Below are positions 1 through 11,985 of a stretch of DNA of 64,000 nt, piece after piece. The stretch is from positions 59,394,057 to 59,458,056 of the forward strand of contig CM054120.1 in the NCBI GenBank assembly GCA_028673005.1, given 5' to 3'. Under the pieces are notes generated by a model. The model was not told where the DNA came from, searched no databases, and was given only the letters and a program-made list of their open reading frames with translations. Position 1 is the first letter of the stretch, and the number at the start of each line of letters is the position of its first letter. The translations under genes were made by a program, and so were the position numbers. Source of the stretch: Tanypteryx hageni (lineage: Eukaryota > Arthropoda > Insecta > Odonata > Petaluridae).

Positions 1-1160
1 TGTTGATCCCTGATGCAATTGGTCTCATGGAGTTATCGTTCTTGTGAATTTTAGGAAGACAATATAGTTTAGGTATGTTTGGGTTGGAAGTATTTAATTT
101 GAAACTTAATTTTTTATTTATGATATTATTGCATCCTTTGATGATTGCTTTGGTTTTATTAATCATGGAATTTAAAGGGTTTTTATTTAATTTGATATAT
201 GGTCCATTATTTAACATGGTTTGGAAGTTGTCAACATATTGTGCATTGTCCATGATTACAATTTTTTTGCCTTTATCAGCTTTGATGTAAAAGCAATCTT
301 TTCCTCTTAGTTTTTAATGGTAATGGGAAAACTACTATTAATAAGATGAATCTTTGTGGGCTTCTTCAAGTTATCTTTTAATTGTAATAAACAAGCTTGT
401 CTGATGTAATTTTTTGAAATTTCAACGAAAAATTCTATGGATTTTTCAATGTTGGTAATAAGTTCGTCTATAGGCAGTTTCCTAGGTGGTAATGCAAACT
501 TCAAACCCATATTTAGTAAAGACAATTCTTCCTGAGAAAAAGATGTTTTGGATAAATTTTCAATGAATTCAAATTTCTGTGAGATGTGATTGCGTTGATT
601 AGCTATGTTATGTGTGTTACCAATCTGTTTTGGTTTAAGAATTTTTAATTTTTTGTCTAAAGTTAATGATTTGGTGTGATATTTATGAGTATTGGTCTCG
701 TGCATTTTATGTTCAAAGTTGTTCCATAGTTTAAGCCAACGTTATTTAAGTTTTTTGTTATTTTTAGATGTAAATCGTATGCCAATATTTCTAGTAAGCT
801 TCTTTTGGCGTATAGGTTCTTAATTTCTAGTTGGAACCATTTGTTGATGGCTAATTGTTTTACTTTGGTCATAATATGGTCCTTCCTTGTTTTTGAGAAG
901 ACATTCATGAAGTTAGGTGTGACCTTATTTTCTCTGCAAGATTTCAAAAATTTTATGTCAGCTGCTAAATTGTTGATTCTGGTGTGCAAATTGTGAAAGC
1001 GGTTTAAATCCTTAGTCGAAAACGTAAAAACTGAGGTATCATTATATAATGACATGTCAATTGTATAAAAGTAAAAAACAGTAAACTGCAACCAAGTTGT
1101 ATAATCCTCAAGAATAGAACCAAACGATAGAAGACAAAAGGGGGGTCTGAACAAATCCAA
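1..1160 (-). pseudogene. Penelope-like retroelement (PLE), N-terminal region and start of reverse transcriptase, frameshifted and cut by the window edge
   Basis: Minus-strand reading gives three consecutive blocks of one Penelope-type polyprotein. The N-terminal block (about 1060-720) contains NNLAADIKFLKSCRENK and TPNFMNV, the helical region typical of PLEs. The middle block (about 700-310) contains LLNMGLKFALPPRKLP followed by ELITNIEKSIEFF. The last block (about 300-1) contains KADKGKKIVIMDN and the RT entry motif LYCLPKIHK...MRPIAS. The blocks lie in different frames, with breaks near 700 and near 310, so the copy is dead. The rest of the RT and any GIY-YIG endonuclease would lie left of base 1. 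PLEs are telomerase-related retroelements. Family assignment rests on these motifs; the clade within PLEs is not determined. Confidence 0.8.
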
Positions 1161-1497
1161 GAGGTAATAAAAGTTTATAAAAACAAATTAATTTTTTTTT
1201 TAAATGGGCGATGAAATCGTAAAATACCTCAATTGGAGTTGTGAAATGTACGGCCGCTTTTGGATTGAAGCCAAAAGTAGAAATAGGCAATGTTGTATTT
1301 TAATATGTGGTAATAAGGATACAGGTAAAGGGTATACTGGTGATAAAAATAATGGAAATGATCCACAATAAAATAGAAGGAACACCAATGTTGGTGACCT
1401 TGTAAAATGACGATCGCAGGGCGCGATCACGTAAGGTAGACTGGTGAAAAACATAATTTTCTACATTAAAAATTATTAAAAAATTTTTAGGTCAACA

Positions 1498-1623
1498 ATG
1501 GCTCAAAAAAGCAGTAATTTGGCAACCATTTCAATCGAACATGAGATCGAAGAGAAATTAGACACTCACCAGCTAATTAAATATACTTCTGAACTAAAAG
1601 CCAGACGTGCTGACTTTATGTAA
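1498..1623 (+). other. small 41-codon ORF of unknown significance
   Basis: An ATG at 1498 opens a 41-codon frame ending in TAA at 1621-1623. The predicted peptide is hydrophilic and starts MAQKSSNLATISIEHEI. A sequence like a splice acceptor (a T-rich run ending TTTTTAG) lies immediately upstream, so this could be a terminal exon. No family is recognised and the length is compatible with chance. Confidence 0.12.
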
Positions 1624-2160
1624 CGACTGTCGAAATTTCCACTTTTTTTATTGCTATTTTGAAATGCATCACAAAAATTTGCTCATTTTCTTTTGAAGTT
1701 GATGATATGTCTTGATGATCAAATAAAGTTACTTGGGAAGATCTTTTTATAGTATTAATTTTACACTGTTTCAAAGCAAATTAAATATTTTGTTTGTTTT
1801 CAGAATGAAAATCTTGTGCATGTGTTGTCCAATTAGAGTTCGTAAATAAATCTATAAAGTTTTTGATATTATTAATGGTGTGATTACAAATAAATACGTA
1901 AAATCCTTATCTGTATGTTATTGCTTTCATCAACTATATAATACATAATGTAATTTATGCCACAGTTGAAAATCTACTGGCAAATAATACATTATACAGA
2001 TTTGCTTCAACAACCTCGGGAGTAAGGTTTCTGTCTCATCGGTTGGCAGTGCATCGCGATTAGTAAAACAAAAGACAGTAAAGAACTGGTTTAGGCAGAA
2101 TTTCCAAACTTGGAGGTCGCTATGGTAATATTCTCGGTCGTGATCTAGTCTGATAAATTT
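1624..2160. other. no recognisable feature
   Basis: AT-rich sequence with no credible coding frame, RNA gene or repeat match to the rest of the window. Confidence 0.5.
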
Positions 2161-2420
2161 TTAGCCTAGATTCCAGAATGAAAATAGGCTTATAGTTTTG
2201 TCTTTGTGTCTGTGTGTCCGTCCGTCCCCCAATTAACCCTTGAACCAATAGACCGATTTTCATGAGACTTGGTGACAATCTCTTCCTACATAGGCTGAGC
2301 TCCAGAGGATAGTTTTTGTTGCGAAGATTGAAGTCCCGGGTTTGATTCCAGGAACTATCCTTTCCATTTGATTTACATGGGAAATCTGAAATCCATCGTG
2401 CAGAGTAATTATCTCTTGCG
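2160..2420 (+). repeat. dispersed repeat with GTCCGTCC stretch and a tRNA-like (SINE-type) box
   Basis: The block begins with a TGTGTGTCCGTCCGTCCCCC run followed by a line about a 'gaccgattttcatgagactt' context, the same architecture as the repeats near 9450 and 59520. At 2338-2352 the string GGGTTTGATTCCAGG resembles a pol III B box, and TAGGCTGAGCTCCAGAGG some 45 bases upstream could be a degenerate A box, as in tRNA-derived SINEs. The boxes are imperfect, so this is a remnant at best. Confidence 0.35.
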
Positions 2421-2499
2421 CATTAAAATATCTTAGAGTTGTAATATCGGAGCGAGTTTTGTACTCTTCTCCGAGGAAAAATATGAAGATTATAATTTT

Positions 2500-2645
2500 T
2501 ATTGTAGAATTGAGCTTATCGATTGCATTTCTTCAAATTTCGCGTAAATACTGGCGATTTTTCAGTTTTTCTTACTCATTACGAGAGTGTTGCCAGAGCA
2601 ACAACTATTGTCGGACTCAGATTGCGTATATTCCAATACGTACAC
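2500..2645 (+). repeat. dispersed repeat, inverted partner at 49020-49150
   Basis: About 130 bases containing TTTCGCGTAAATACTGGCG match the reverse complement of 49020-49150 (AATTTCGCGTAAATATTGGCG) with moderate divergence, including the downstream GCAAC-ACTATTG-GGACTC segments. The two are old copies of one interspersed repeat. The open frame across 2459-2707 has no recognisable domain and follows the repeat. Confidence 0.5.
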
Positions 2646-2759
2646 GCGTTAATTTTGCCGCACAAATACGCTTGATCGATTTAATATTTCGTTTAATTTA
2701 TTTGTAGTATTTTATAACGCTAGATTATAAAATTTGTGAACAGAAAGAGCGACATACCC

Positions 2760-4640
2760 GCGATGATTTTAAAGCTATTAAAGCAAATATAAGTATGAAA
2801 TAGATGATTAAATGGAAAGTAGGCATTAGAAGTTCTGTTTGGATCATCTTGTTTCTATCTTCTAATTAGAGAAAACAATTTATTTCTCGTTTTATATTTT
2901 CGGTGGATGATCCTATTGGAATTAGGCAAGGTCCTTTTTTGCAATGCCGTGAAGCGTAGATATTACATCTTTTGGGGTCCGTCTTCATCGTTAGATATTT
3001 AGGCGAGCGGTGGTTGGGGGACATCTGTTCTATTAGATGGGAGAGGCGACGAAATTTTTACGCAATCTACCTAAAACGGGTTGGCGATGGAGGTCCTGAG
3101 CATCCCTGCTGTACATATAATTCAGCAAGAACACTCGGAACAGGAATTGAAAATTCGCTGATGGTAATGAAGCGAGATTCCGAGATATGTGTACATAGGG
3201 GGGAGGGAGGGAGTGGGGGGGAGTGGCGGCCAACTTGATTCCGCACACGGACGGCCAATAGGCACGCGCCGGCGATGCAAACGACAAACGAAAGAAATAT
3301 CTGACAAGGGAACTTTGGCCTGGATCCATTCTGACAAGGCTAAGGATATTAAGGACAATGAGTAATCGGGAATATATCACTCAAGGAAAGGGAGGGGCTA
3401 CTGGGGCAATCATCCACTCCTTGAGAAGTTTCAGGATCCGCCCCTGCGTGAATGATAATCTAAATAAAAGATCGAATAAAATATATGCTAACCTCCTTCT
3501 ATGAAAAACTCCGTTGATCGTAGACTTGGTATATCTCCAGCTCTCAGGGTGAAAAACCTGCATTCTCCAATGGGAAAAGAATAATATTAACACTAAAAAC
3601 TCACATAACATCTTGAGAAAAGACAAAAACATATCAATTCCCAAGAATATCTAATCTGCTATTACTTGTTAACAGATTCTTCAAACACTAAAAGGTGCAC
3701 ACCTCTTGACTGTCATTACCGCAACGATGGACGTTTTGGAACTAATGCGGACAAACTGCTCTTCTTCGATGTCACCTATGAGAAATGCGAGAGAGGACGA
3801 AATTTTGAAGGAGAAGGGGTTGAAAACAGTGGTGTGAAAATATATTCCCCGTCCTCAAGGCGTAGAAATTACTAAGAGGAAGTGACCCAAAGGGGGCTCA
3901 AACAAGAGCAGCAACAAATAAACCGAAGAATATGACCGTGCCCGAATGAATGCACGTGGAAACAAAGGGGAACTGCAGGAGGGGTCTTGCGAATTCCCGC
4001 GTCCTCCTCGGACTTTCATGCCTCGGGACTGGAAGGGGAGGAGAGGTGAGAAGGCTCGAGTTTGGAAAAACCGAGGAGAGAGTAAATATAAGACAATTGG
4101 AAGAGACCGATAAAAGGGTACATGACCCTCATGAAATTTTTTGCCGCCACTCAAGCTATCGCCCCTGTTACCGACGCCGCAGTCTTACGGACATGTTCGT
4201 AGCTGAAGCAGCTTAAGAATACGGATAGCAAACAGCTCACGACCGAAGCAATCTCGGCCCAGAGGCAGCATCGGACCACCAGAATTTTGCCCGATCTCTC
4301 GGCAGATCAATCCGCCCCTGAGACAAGGATAATGCGTCCTTGTCGCTGACACTTATAATATAAAAGGCAACGGTCGTATTTTATACTGCAGACGCCGCTA
4401 AATCGTTAAATGAGGTGTATTTCATAATTTTTGAGGCCCCTCCGGGGCCGAGGTCCAAAGACAATGCCTTGCCATAGTTCCGTCTCTGTATCTCGTATAG
4501 CTGTTAGCAAGATTTTAGCCATAGAAGCAGTTGTTGTTTCACTCCAGGTCGATATGTATTCAAGTTCCCGAACGATTTTCTCAATCGAGTCGATAAACTT
4601 TATGAAAGAATCAAGTGGTTGTTTATTTTTAGGCCATTGT
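2760..4640. other. unassigned region, GC-richer than its surroundings (about 2970-4400)
   Basis: Several short overlapping frames exist on both strands, as expected where GC content rises and stops become rarer; none shows a domain. The stretch includes a G-rich run at 3198-3225 and a purine/pyrimidine-skewed part. It could be host regulatory or transcribed noncoding sequence, but nothing in it proves that. Confidence 0.35.
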
Positions 4641-4644
4641 TAGA

Positions 4645-5110
4645 AAAATTGTATTTACTCAAAAATGGCTACAGGGAATTTGCTTAAAAATCCAGCCAAT
4701 TGTAGAGCTTCATGTCACAAGTAATACTTCGTAAGCCATATATCTTTTAATTTCACTATATGTCGTCCAGTGACATTAAAATGTACGCTCAACTACTTTA
4801 CCTAAGCTCTATGACGTCACACCTTCGCCGCGATCCACTCAAAATCTTACTACAGCCTAGACGCTTAAACTAAATCGAATGATTTATCTTATTTTTGGAA
4901 AATATTATTTATAACAGATACCCTGAAGAGATGAACGATATTGCGCTACAATTAAGAGTACTCCATTTTAGGATATTTTGAAACAAAATTCGTTTTACTC
5001 AAAAATGGCTGTAAGGATTTTGATTAATATCCATCCAATCGTACATCATGATGTCGCGAATAATACTAATTCTGCCATGTGTCCCAAAAATTATAACATA
5101 TCAATTAGTG
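4645..5110 (+). repeat. pair of diverged direct repeats (4645-4760 and 4975-5110)
   Basis: Both arms share TACTCAAAAATGGCT followed by similar sequence (AGGGAATTTGCTTAAAAATCCAGCCAAT versus a diverged equivalent), with a spacing of about 330 bases. This indicates an old local duplication or two insertions of one repeat. Confidence 0.45.
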
Positions 5111-5561
5111 GTATTAAAACATACTACGCTAAACTACGGTTAACTTTGATGTATAAGGGATTTTTTATAAGCGTACACAGTCGAACATACGTATATACGT
5201 ATATGAGAAAGATTGTGCAATGTAAATATAGCGGTTTATTTTTTATATCATAGCGAGTATGTAAAATTAGCGACCCTTTCTGTGCCTTTGCGTGGTCAAA
5301 ATTAGAATTTTTGTCTTAACTATTTGTCACGGTTATTGAGATGCAATAGAGCGAATTCTCCAAATTATTGTTTTTAATGGCAAAACAGAAATCCAATCTT
5401 CAACATAACGTTTTTGTCGGCTATGGCTCTCATTTAACGACTCAAGTCTTTCTATAAAACCTATCACTTAAATGGGGCCCTAACGCCGCTTCGGGATTGA
5501 CATGCCTGATGTATACTGTATACCTACATACATTTAAGTTCGTGAAATTTATGTTTAGATG

Positions 5562-7627
5562 CAATAACTGAGCAGGAACTGAATGGACATAGGGGACATT
5601 GCTAACCTTACCCAGCAAGATTGGCCGGACGGTCCAAATACATATTTTTCTTATTAAGATGGCCTTAATGTACTTTTTAAAGAAAATATGTATAAAACAT
5701 TCTATTTGTTATTGCGTTTTCGTGATAAAGAAGGATGGCCAAATAGGGTCTTGCACACGGGCAGTCGTTACGCATGCCAAAACCGGGGCGCAGTAGCGCC
5801 AAGTAACCGTGATAACAGTGGTCCCACGGGGGCCGCAAGCTGTCTGTATGGTGTAGGAAGGGACCTGCGAAAAATCTTGGTCATACCTTGGGGGGCATTA
5901 TACTGTTAATGGATGGAGGTTCGATGAAAGACGAGATGTGGTTCGCTTGCCGTCTTTTAACAGCTCATGTCGAAGTTAACCAACGCTGCCCTGAAACATA
6001 CGTATATAAGATATTGAAAGTTCTTTTGCTATCGATCGATGCCGGTGATTATTTCGGCCAATTTGAAAGGGCGAATAACAAAGAAAGGGATAAATGTACG
6101 CAATGCTATACTATGTAGTTTCCATATTCCCCCTTCCTTATGTGTAATGTTAAAATTGTCAGGTTATTATTGCATCCGTTTTCAAATAAAAATTTAACTA
6201 TATAAACATTCATCGTTAGAGTGTAACGCAATTTACCAGTGTAAATATCTTTAAAGATAAAACGCCATGATCATTGCCTTTTTAATCATCTATTATACTA
6301 TTCATGAGTATGTACTTATTTTACCATTTCGGCGTCATATGCTCCTTAGATTATCGTTATCAAGATAACTGAATATCGCTTGAGTGTCCTCTCCGAAAAC
6401 GGATTTATTCAATCTTCCGTTTTTTTATAACGAGCGGAATTACCCGTTGAACATAAACGGGACTTTGTAGCGTGATTAAAATATAACTTCTGAGGTGTGA
6501 GCGAAAAACCTTTATATATATAGTAAATGTATTTGACTTTCAAAAATCGAAATTCCCGTGTAAATTTATGGGAAAATATAATTGTTTATATATATATGGT
6601 AAATGTTATTGTTTGATTAATTAATAAACTACTGACAATCATTTGAATTCTCCCAGAAAATGAAGCGCTGGAAATTTTTTACATTCTGGCATCAATATAC
6701 GACTTTATTTGCCACTCTTTGGCTACGTTATTTTTCCTCCTCGTATGTTTACTGAATAATAATATTATTCAATTATTATAGTAACAATCTATTAAGATTG
6801 ACATTGCGCGAAGCGAATAACACAATTCTTTCGTCTATTAGAATGCTCAATAGACGCAAATTCAATCGAAGGCAACATTGGAGGTCGCCCTTTCACACAC
6901 CCGGAAAGAGTACGAAAAAGCCATAAAATATCTAAAAGAAATGCATGTTTCTGACAAATTTTTCTATATAACATGTAAACGTCGAATGAATAGAATATGT
7001 GATATTTCTGCCGGTCAAATAAAACGAAAAAGGAGAAATTCGGTCCATATTTACATATTTGAATTAATAAAGGAAATAAACCTTACACCTTGAAAAATCG
7101 AAAATCCCGTGTAAACTTATGGGAAAATATAATTGTCTCCCGGAGTCGGATCCGGGATTTTTTCCGGGATGTTTGATTTTTCTAGAGACCATCTCATGAG
7201 GGTTTAAGGATTGTTAATGTTTCAGCTCATAATTTCATTGGAAAATTATCCAAAAATACCGGTAGAGACAGACAGACGGACACTTGAGAATTATTATATA
7301 AGGATTACTTGCTTAGAGTGTGCTAAAGAAAATTACATAAATTGACGCTTTATTCGTAAAACTGTCGACCTACTGATGTATTATAGACAAATAACATTAA
7401 TATTTCGTTCACGTTCTGTTTATAAGCCACTCCTCCAGACTGCTTACATCACCGTAAGTATTCCTGAGCTGCATGCGGCTCTTTAAGGACTTGCGCACGG
7501 CTCCCGAGAGCCACTCTTCCCGTTAAAACACCTAAAAGTTCCCCGGACGAAATTGGCTTTGTAAATTATTTAAATAGAAATTGGAGGGAATAAAAACTGT
7601 GAACGTATTATTAGAAGAAACATGTTT
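5562..7627 (+). repeat. repeat family A, copy 1 (about 2.07 kb)
   Basis: Co-linear with 33570-35709 from CTGAGCAGGAACTGA at the left to GTATTA-TAGAAGAAACAT at the right, so the ends of homology define the element. Left to right it holds a GC-richer segment (5740-6060), an AT-rich segment, an R1 core (6801-7306) and a 3' segment. Short open frames (for example 5688-5909) differ between copies and do not look selected. No terminal inverted repeats, LTRs or transposase were found; a non-autonomous element (possibly Helitron-like) is one reading. Confidence 0.75.
6801..7306 (+). repeat. R1 core, copy a
   Basis: Starts CATTGCGCGAAGCGAATAAC, passes through AGAGTACGAAAAAGCC and CGGTCCATATTTACATA, then TGAAAAATCGAAAATCCCGT and CCCGGAGTCGGATCCGGG, and ends in a GACAGACGGACACTTGAG block followed by TTATTATATAAGGATT. 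The same series recurs at 34901-35390 and 47240-47756, and inverted at 31038-31590 and 61551-62115. Confidence 0.75.
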
Positions 7628-8030
7628 AGGGCGATGGCAAGAAGGAATAAAATTAATAGGTTTCATAGTCCCTTCAGCAGGTGAGCGAATCATTCAGCGA
7701 AAACATAAGTCATTAAACAAAATGATTTCCTATTGTCAAGGGTGGCAAATTGTTACAGCGCAAACAGTTGAAAATATAGTTTTTTTAAGGATATATTTGG
7801 AAATAAAATTTAAGGCCAGCCGTAATTCTAAAAATAACATAAACCATCCTTCGTAGCAACGATTATAAACAATGTACGTTTACTTCAATATACATTTGCA
7901 TTAATGCGACCATTCCTACGTTTCTTAAAGAGATATTGTTGTAAGGTAGCGTAATTGCCCGTCAAATATAACGAGAATGCGTTGATTAAGTATTAAATTG
8001 AAGCCACTTCACATTCATTCTCCTTTATTC
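7628..8030. other. no recognisable feature
   Basis: Lies between repeat A copy 1 and the CT-rich tract. A 91-codon frame starts upstream inside repeat A (7581) and crosses the repeat boundary; it has no domain and is not credible as a gene. Confidence 0.4.
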
Positions 8031-8560
8031 TCTTCCATCCTCTTCCCTCCCATTCTTGCTCCCTCTCCCCCTCTCTTTTTCCTGGAAAATAGACTTCCTA
8101 GTCTCGATCTCGCCATAATAAATACAATTATATTTTTATATATACTCTATCTCTTTCTCTCTCCTCCTTAATCTCCTTCTTCCTCGCCAGCCCTCCCTCT
8201 GCCTCCATCTCCCCATTTCTCCTCTAAAAATAGACTTTGTAGTCTTAATCTCCCCCTAAAAATACAATTATCTATATCTCCCTCTCCCTCCTCCTGTCTC
8301 TCTCCCTCCATCCATCCTTTGATCTCTATCTTCCTCGCCATCTCTTCCTCATTCTCTCCCTCTATCCTTCTGTAAAACATAGACTTTCTAGCCTCAATCT
8401 AGCCCTAATAAATACATTTATCTGCCTATCTCTCCCCCCTTTTCTAACTCCATCTCTCTCTCTCTCTCCTTCTCTCTCTCTCTCCTTCTCTCTCTCTCTT
8501 CTTCTCTCTCACTCCCTTTCATTCTCCCTCCCCCTCTCTCTCTCTCGTATAAAATCATTC
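8031..8560. repeat. CT-rich minisatellite, about 145-bp unit, three copies, plus (CTCT)n
   Basis: The phrase AAATAGACTT-CTAGTCTC-ATCT-CCC-TAA-AAATAC recurs at about 8085, 8225 and 8372, each followed by a long polypyrimidine run. This gives an imperfect tandem array with a period near 145 bases. Pure (CTCT)n lies at about 8450-8520. The equivalent array in repeat C copy 2 is at 57190-57540. Confidence 0.8.
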
Positions 8561-10820
8561 AGAGCTCGCCTTCCTTAAGATTTTTCTAATATAAAAGGTC
8601 TGATATTTCTGCCTATACTTTTGCGAATAACGGTGATGACGTAAATTATGACTTTTCGCGCCTAAAATTCCAATTACTCGATCAAATATGCAGAAATAAA
8701 CTTTAAATTTGTCATAGGTACGTAATCTATTCAGATTTTAAAATGCTATGACAAAGGAAAATTTACAAAAAACGTCCAGATTTCTACTCCAGGGGATGAT
8801 TTGCATTCACCATAAGGTAACACGTAAGAGTCGACCTTTTGACGCGCAGGCATTTTTAATTTGGTAAATAAAATTAGAAACCATTGACGTACGACCGTTC
8901 GATTTAGACCATTCTACTGAAGAAAATCAGCGTTTCTAATTCTGTTCACTGTCTTTCGCCAACAGTTCGAAATCCTTCGTGTTAAACGTTTCATTAACAT
9001 ATTTAGCGGAAATTTTGCTATTTTCACGGGATGTTTGTCTTGCCCACCAATTTTGTTGATTTACCTAAAAACCTTTTGTCACCTCAAATTTCAGAGGATC
9101 AAGCGTGCTTCGAAGTCTTTTAATACGAGATGAAGAGAATGACGGAAGGAGAGGGAAATGATTTTCACAGAAATCAATGTAAAAAATATTCTTTGCGTTA
9201 TTTACGAGAAGGAAACCTAAAAAGGTGAATTATTATTGGAATAGATTAACAATCGCAATAATGAGCTAAATTTAATATTAATGAAATAGAAAAAGTACGA
9301 AAATCTTATAAACGTGCTGGACGTTATAATTAACAAACCGAGGATGTAAAAATTGTATAGAGTTAAGGATTGGGCGACAGGTTACGGGAGTTAGGTGGAA
9401 GAAATGATGACTTGAAAACGGTTTGGGAAAATGGGAGAGTAATAATAATCCGCCTGTCCGTCCGCATGTTCATCTGCGAAACCACTGGACAGATGTTCAT
9501 CAAATTTAGGACAAAAGTGCAAAGAAAATGAGAAAATTATATAAATGGGTCACGTAGCCTAATCGGGAGTGCCACTTTACTGGTGACAAAAAATGAACTT
9601 TTCTTTACATCTCGTAAAATTTCACTTATAACTAAGCTTGGTAGGATTAGATTTAAATCGATAAACGTCGATAAACATAAAACCTAAAAACATAATCAGA
9701 AAATCATTATCATTGTAAAGCCCAAACGCAGTTAACTGAATAATATAATAATCTTCAATTATTAACCTTGCTACTTTAAGTTTGACATTGATACAACTAT
9801 AATTGCTATGCTTCATAAAAAGCGCGAAGCAAATAACGCAATTGTTTTGTCTATTTGAAGGCTTAATAGACACTAATTGAATTAGAGGCGGGTCGCATTG
9901 GCAACACCCGGAACGAGTACGAAAAAGCTATAAAATTTCGGAAAGAAACGTGTGTTCCTTACAAATTCCCCCATGTAACGTCTAAGTCAGTGCAAGGCTT
10001 TCTAAAAATGCATTTTAAAATTACTTTTAATCTAGATACGAATTCATTAGAAGAAACGTTGTCTAGCTGAAAGAACGTAGTTCTTAATTTTTTAAAGAAG
10101 AATTCAAATAAGTACCGAATTAGCGTAAATATCTGCATTAAATCGAAAAAAACTGTTCATCTATACCCTTTTCAACAATGGAAATCTTTAAATACTATGA
10201 CAACGAGTCGTTGCCAACAATCTCAATGCTTTTAAAGGGATCTGATATTATACGTTACCATTACAGTGATTTAATGCTTTTAATGGAAACTAATGCCTTC
10301 AAAACGAACTTCCATAACTCGAATCTCAAGGGAAAGTAAAATTTATTTGAGTTACGGAAATATGTTTTTTTCATTTTTATTTAGTCGACTTAACATCAAG
10401 TTAATTAAGTATATAAGTTAACTATTTCTAATTTTCAATATAATGCATATTATGAAAACATCATCATCAATATTTTCCTCCGGTAATAAGTATGTGAGGT
10501 TTCACTGTATCCAAAACTCTAATTGCATCACGCACTGTGATTGAATGTATCATAGACAATTGCAATTCCCACGTTCTACTGAATGCACAAACATATCGAT
10601 TAAATTTGGATTATCGACTGTAGGAAGGAGCGAATAGGTTTGCTTTTCCCCAGGGCTATAAGGGATCACAATCGAAGAATCAACCCCGGTAGGAGTGACG
10701 GTAAAACGTGAAAAGTATTTTAATGTTGTGTATCGAGAAATTTTACCTTATTTCAATTGTTAAATATAATGGCGTCATACTGGTTTCTCGATATCTTTAT
10801 CCAAATACGTGCTAAATGCA
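8187..10820 (+). repeat. repeat family C, copy 1 (about 2.6 kb)
   Basis: Matches 57191-60877 nearly base for base in long stretches: the minisatellite, then TCATTCAGAGCTCGCC through GGACGTTATAATTAACAAACC, then (after an insertion in the other copy) the block from GTCCGTCCGCATGTTTCATC through GGTTTCTCGATAT. Copy 1 is uninterrupted and carries a segment at about 8813-8872 that copy 2 lacks. The repeat has no coding capacity. It contains a partial R1 core at 9785-9990. Confidence 0.85.
9785..9990 (+). repeat. R1 core, partial copy f
   Basis: The block from ATGCTTCATAAAAAGCGCGA through GAGTACGAAAAAGC to CCCCCATGTAACG is the 5' half of R1. The GTCC/GACA-rich half is missing and the sequence continues into family C with GTCAGTGCAAGGCTTTCTAA. 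Confidence 0.7.
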
Positions 10821-11394
10821 CGGATGATGATTCCATTAATGTAACAGAAAATATCATATTTTTTTGCATATATTTAAAGTATAGGGTATTGTTTTAATGA
10901 TGATTATTCTTATTGCTCATGGAGTGCGATCTGAATTTCGAAACTTGAAATATAGAAACTTGGACACGAGTTGCAACAGAATTTGGAAATTACGGATAGT
11001 TGCCTTAATTTGGCGGAAAATTACAAACATTCAGCTAGAACTCATGGAATTTATTATCTAATACATATAGGCTCCACGTGGCTGAAGTTCTGTTGCCCTG
11101 GAGATCACGTTGGATTATTTACGAGTTTAGATCTTGGTAAATGGTGATTTTTACAGCGCTTGCAGCACCGGCAACTCGTATTAGTTATATATAATCGTAT
11201 ATTTTCGGAGATATAAATTCGAGACTGTACCAAACATGCAAATATGTATTTAGTCTACATCGATTGGAACCAAGATTCATATTCTATTAGATTAAAAAAC
11301 ATATTCTCTTCTCCATACGTCAGATATGAGGGACCGATAAAAAATTTATTCAGAGACAAAACCTCGAGAATTTCAACGTGGACCAAGGAAAAAT

Positions 11395-11470
11395 TTCCCA
11401 TGGACTCGAACCCTGGAATCGCGGAGAGAAAGATATGCCTCGTTGCTCTTCAACTCGAAAAGACTAACAA
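11395..11470 (-). repeat. tRNA-like SINE remnant
   Basis: On the minus strand GGGTTCGAGTCC (complement of about 11408-11419) fits the pol III B-box consensus exactly. A GAGTTGAAGAGCAACGAGG string about 40 bases upstream could be a decayed A box. No cloverleaf with CCA or a clear anticodon arm can be formed, so this is a SINE head or tRNA-like relic and not a tRNA gene. Confidence 0.35.
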
Positions 11471-11859
11471 AACGGAAACAAAATTTAGTTTATTCGTTGA
11501 CCCCCGTGAGCTCAAAAAACGTCGAATTTCCGCGTTAAAAACAATTTTCGCTATCGATTTGATGCCTCTTTGAAATTTGACGAAATAAAAGTAAAACAAT
11601 TTTTGTGCGTTTCTGGCTCAAGTTTCTTTCAATGATAATAAGTAATTTTAAGATACGAGTGAAAAATTCGCTGTACTCATTCCCATGATATTTTAATGGA
11701 AAGAATAAAACTCCTGGATGCGAACTTGAGACTTTGAGATTGAAAGCGTCCTCCCCCGACCTTCCCCAGGATGGAGGTGAATTCCAAGCAAAATTTGGCA
11801 GCATCGCGATGTCCGAGAAATTACGGTTAACTCAATCCCAAGCTATTCTAAAAAAGTGA

Positions 11860-11985
11860 AAGCACCTGGAATTGAACTCGGGACCTCGGAATCGAATGAA
11901 AACGTGTCCGTTGATCTATTCCGTGGTGGAAGGTGCAACAAGTTGGTTGCTCTAGCAATATTTTCCTTTTTACTGTCGTAGAAAT
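11860..11985 (-). repeat. tRNA-like SINE remnant
   Basis: Minus-strand GAGTTCAATTCCAGG resembles a B box. ATAGATCAACGGACACG about 40 bases upstream resembles an A box, and a CACCTTCCACC leader precedes it. The spacing is right for a tRNA-derived SINE head, but the body and tail are not recognised. Confidence 0.3.

Noticed and set aside
6792..6974. Frames on the minus strand of R1 cores sharing DILWLFRT and SNRRKNCVIRFA
   Set aside because: The shared peptide pieces follow from DNA similarity. Frames break at different points in each copy and have no recognisable domain.
11395..11470. tRNA gene
   Set aside because: A good B box but no cloverleaf, anticodon arm or acceptor stem; SINE relic is the better reading.
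11244..11573. 109-codon plus-strand frame
   Set aside because: No domain, crosses a tRNA-like remnant, and has no splice or promoter context.
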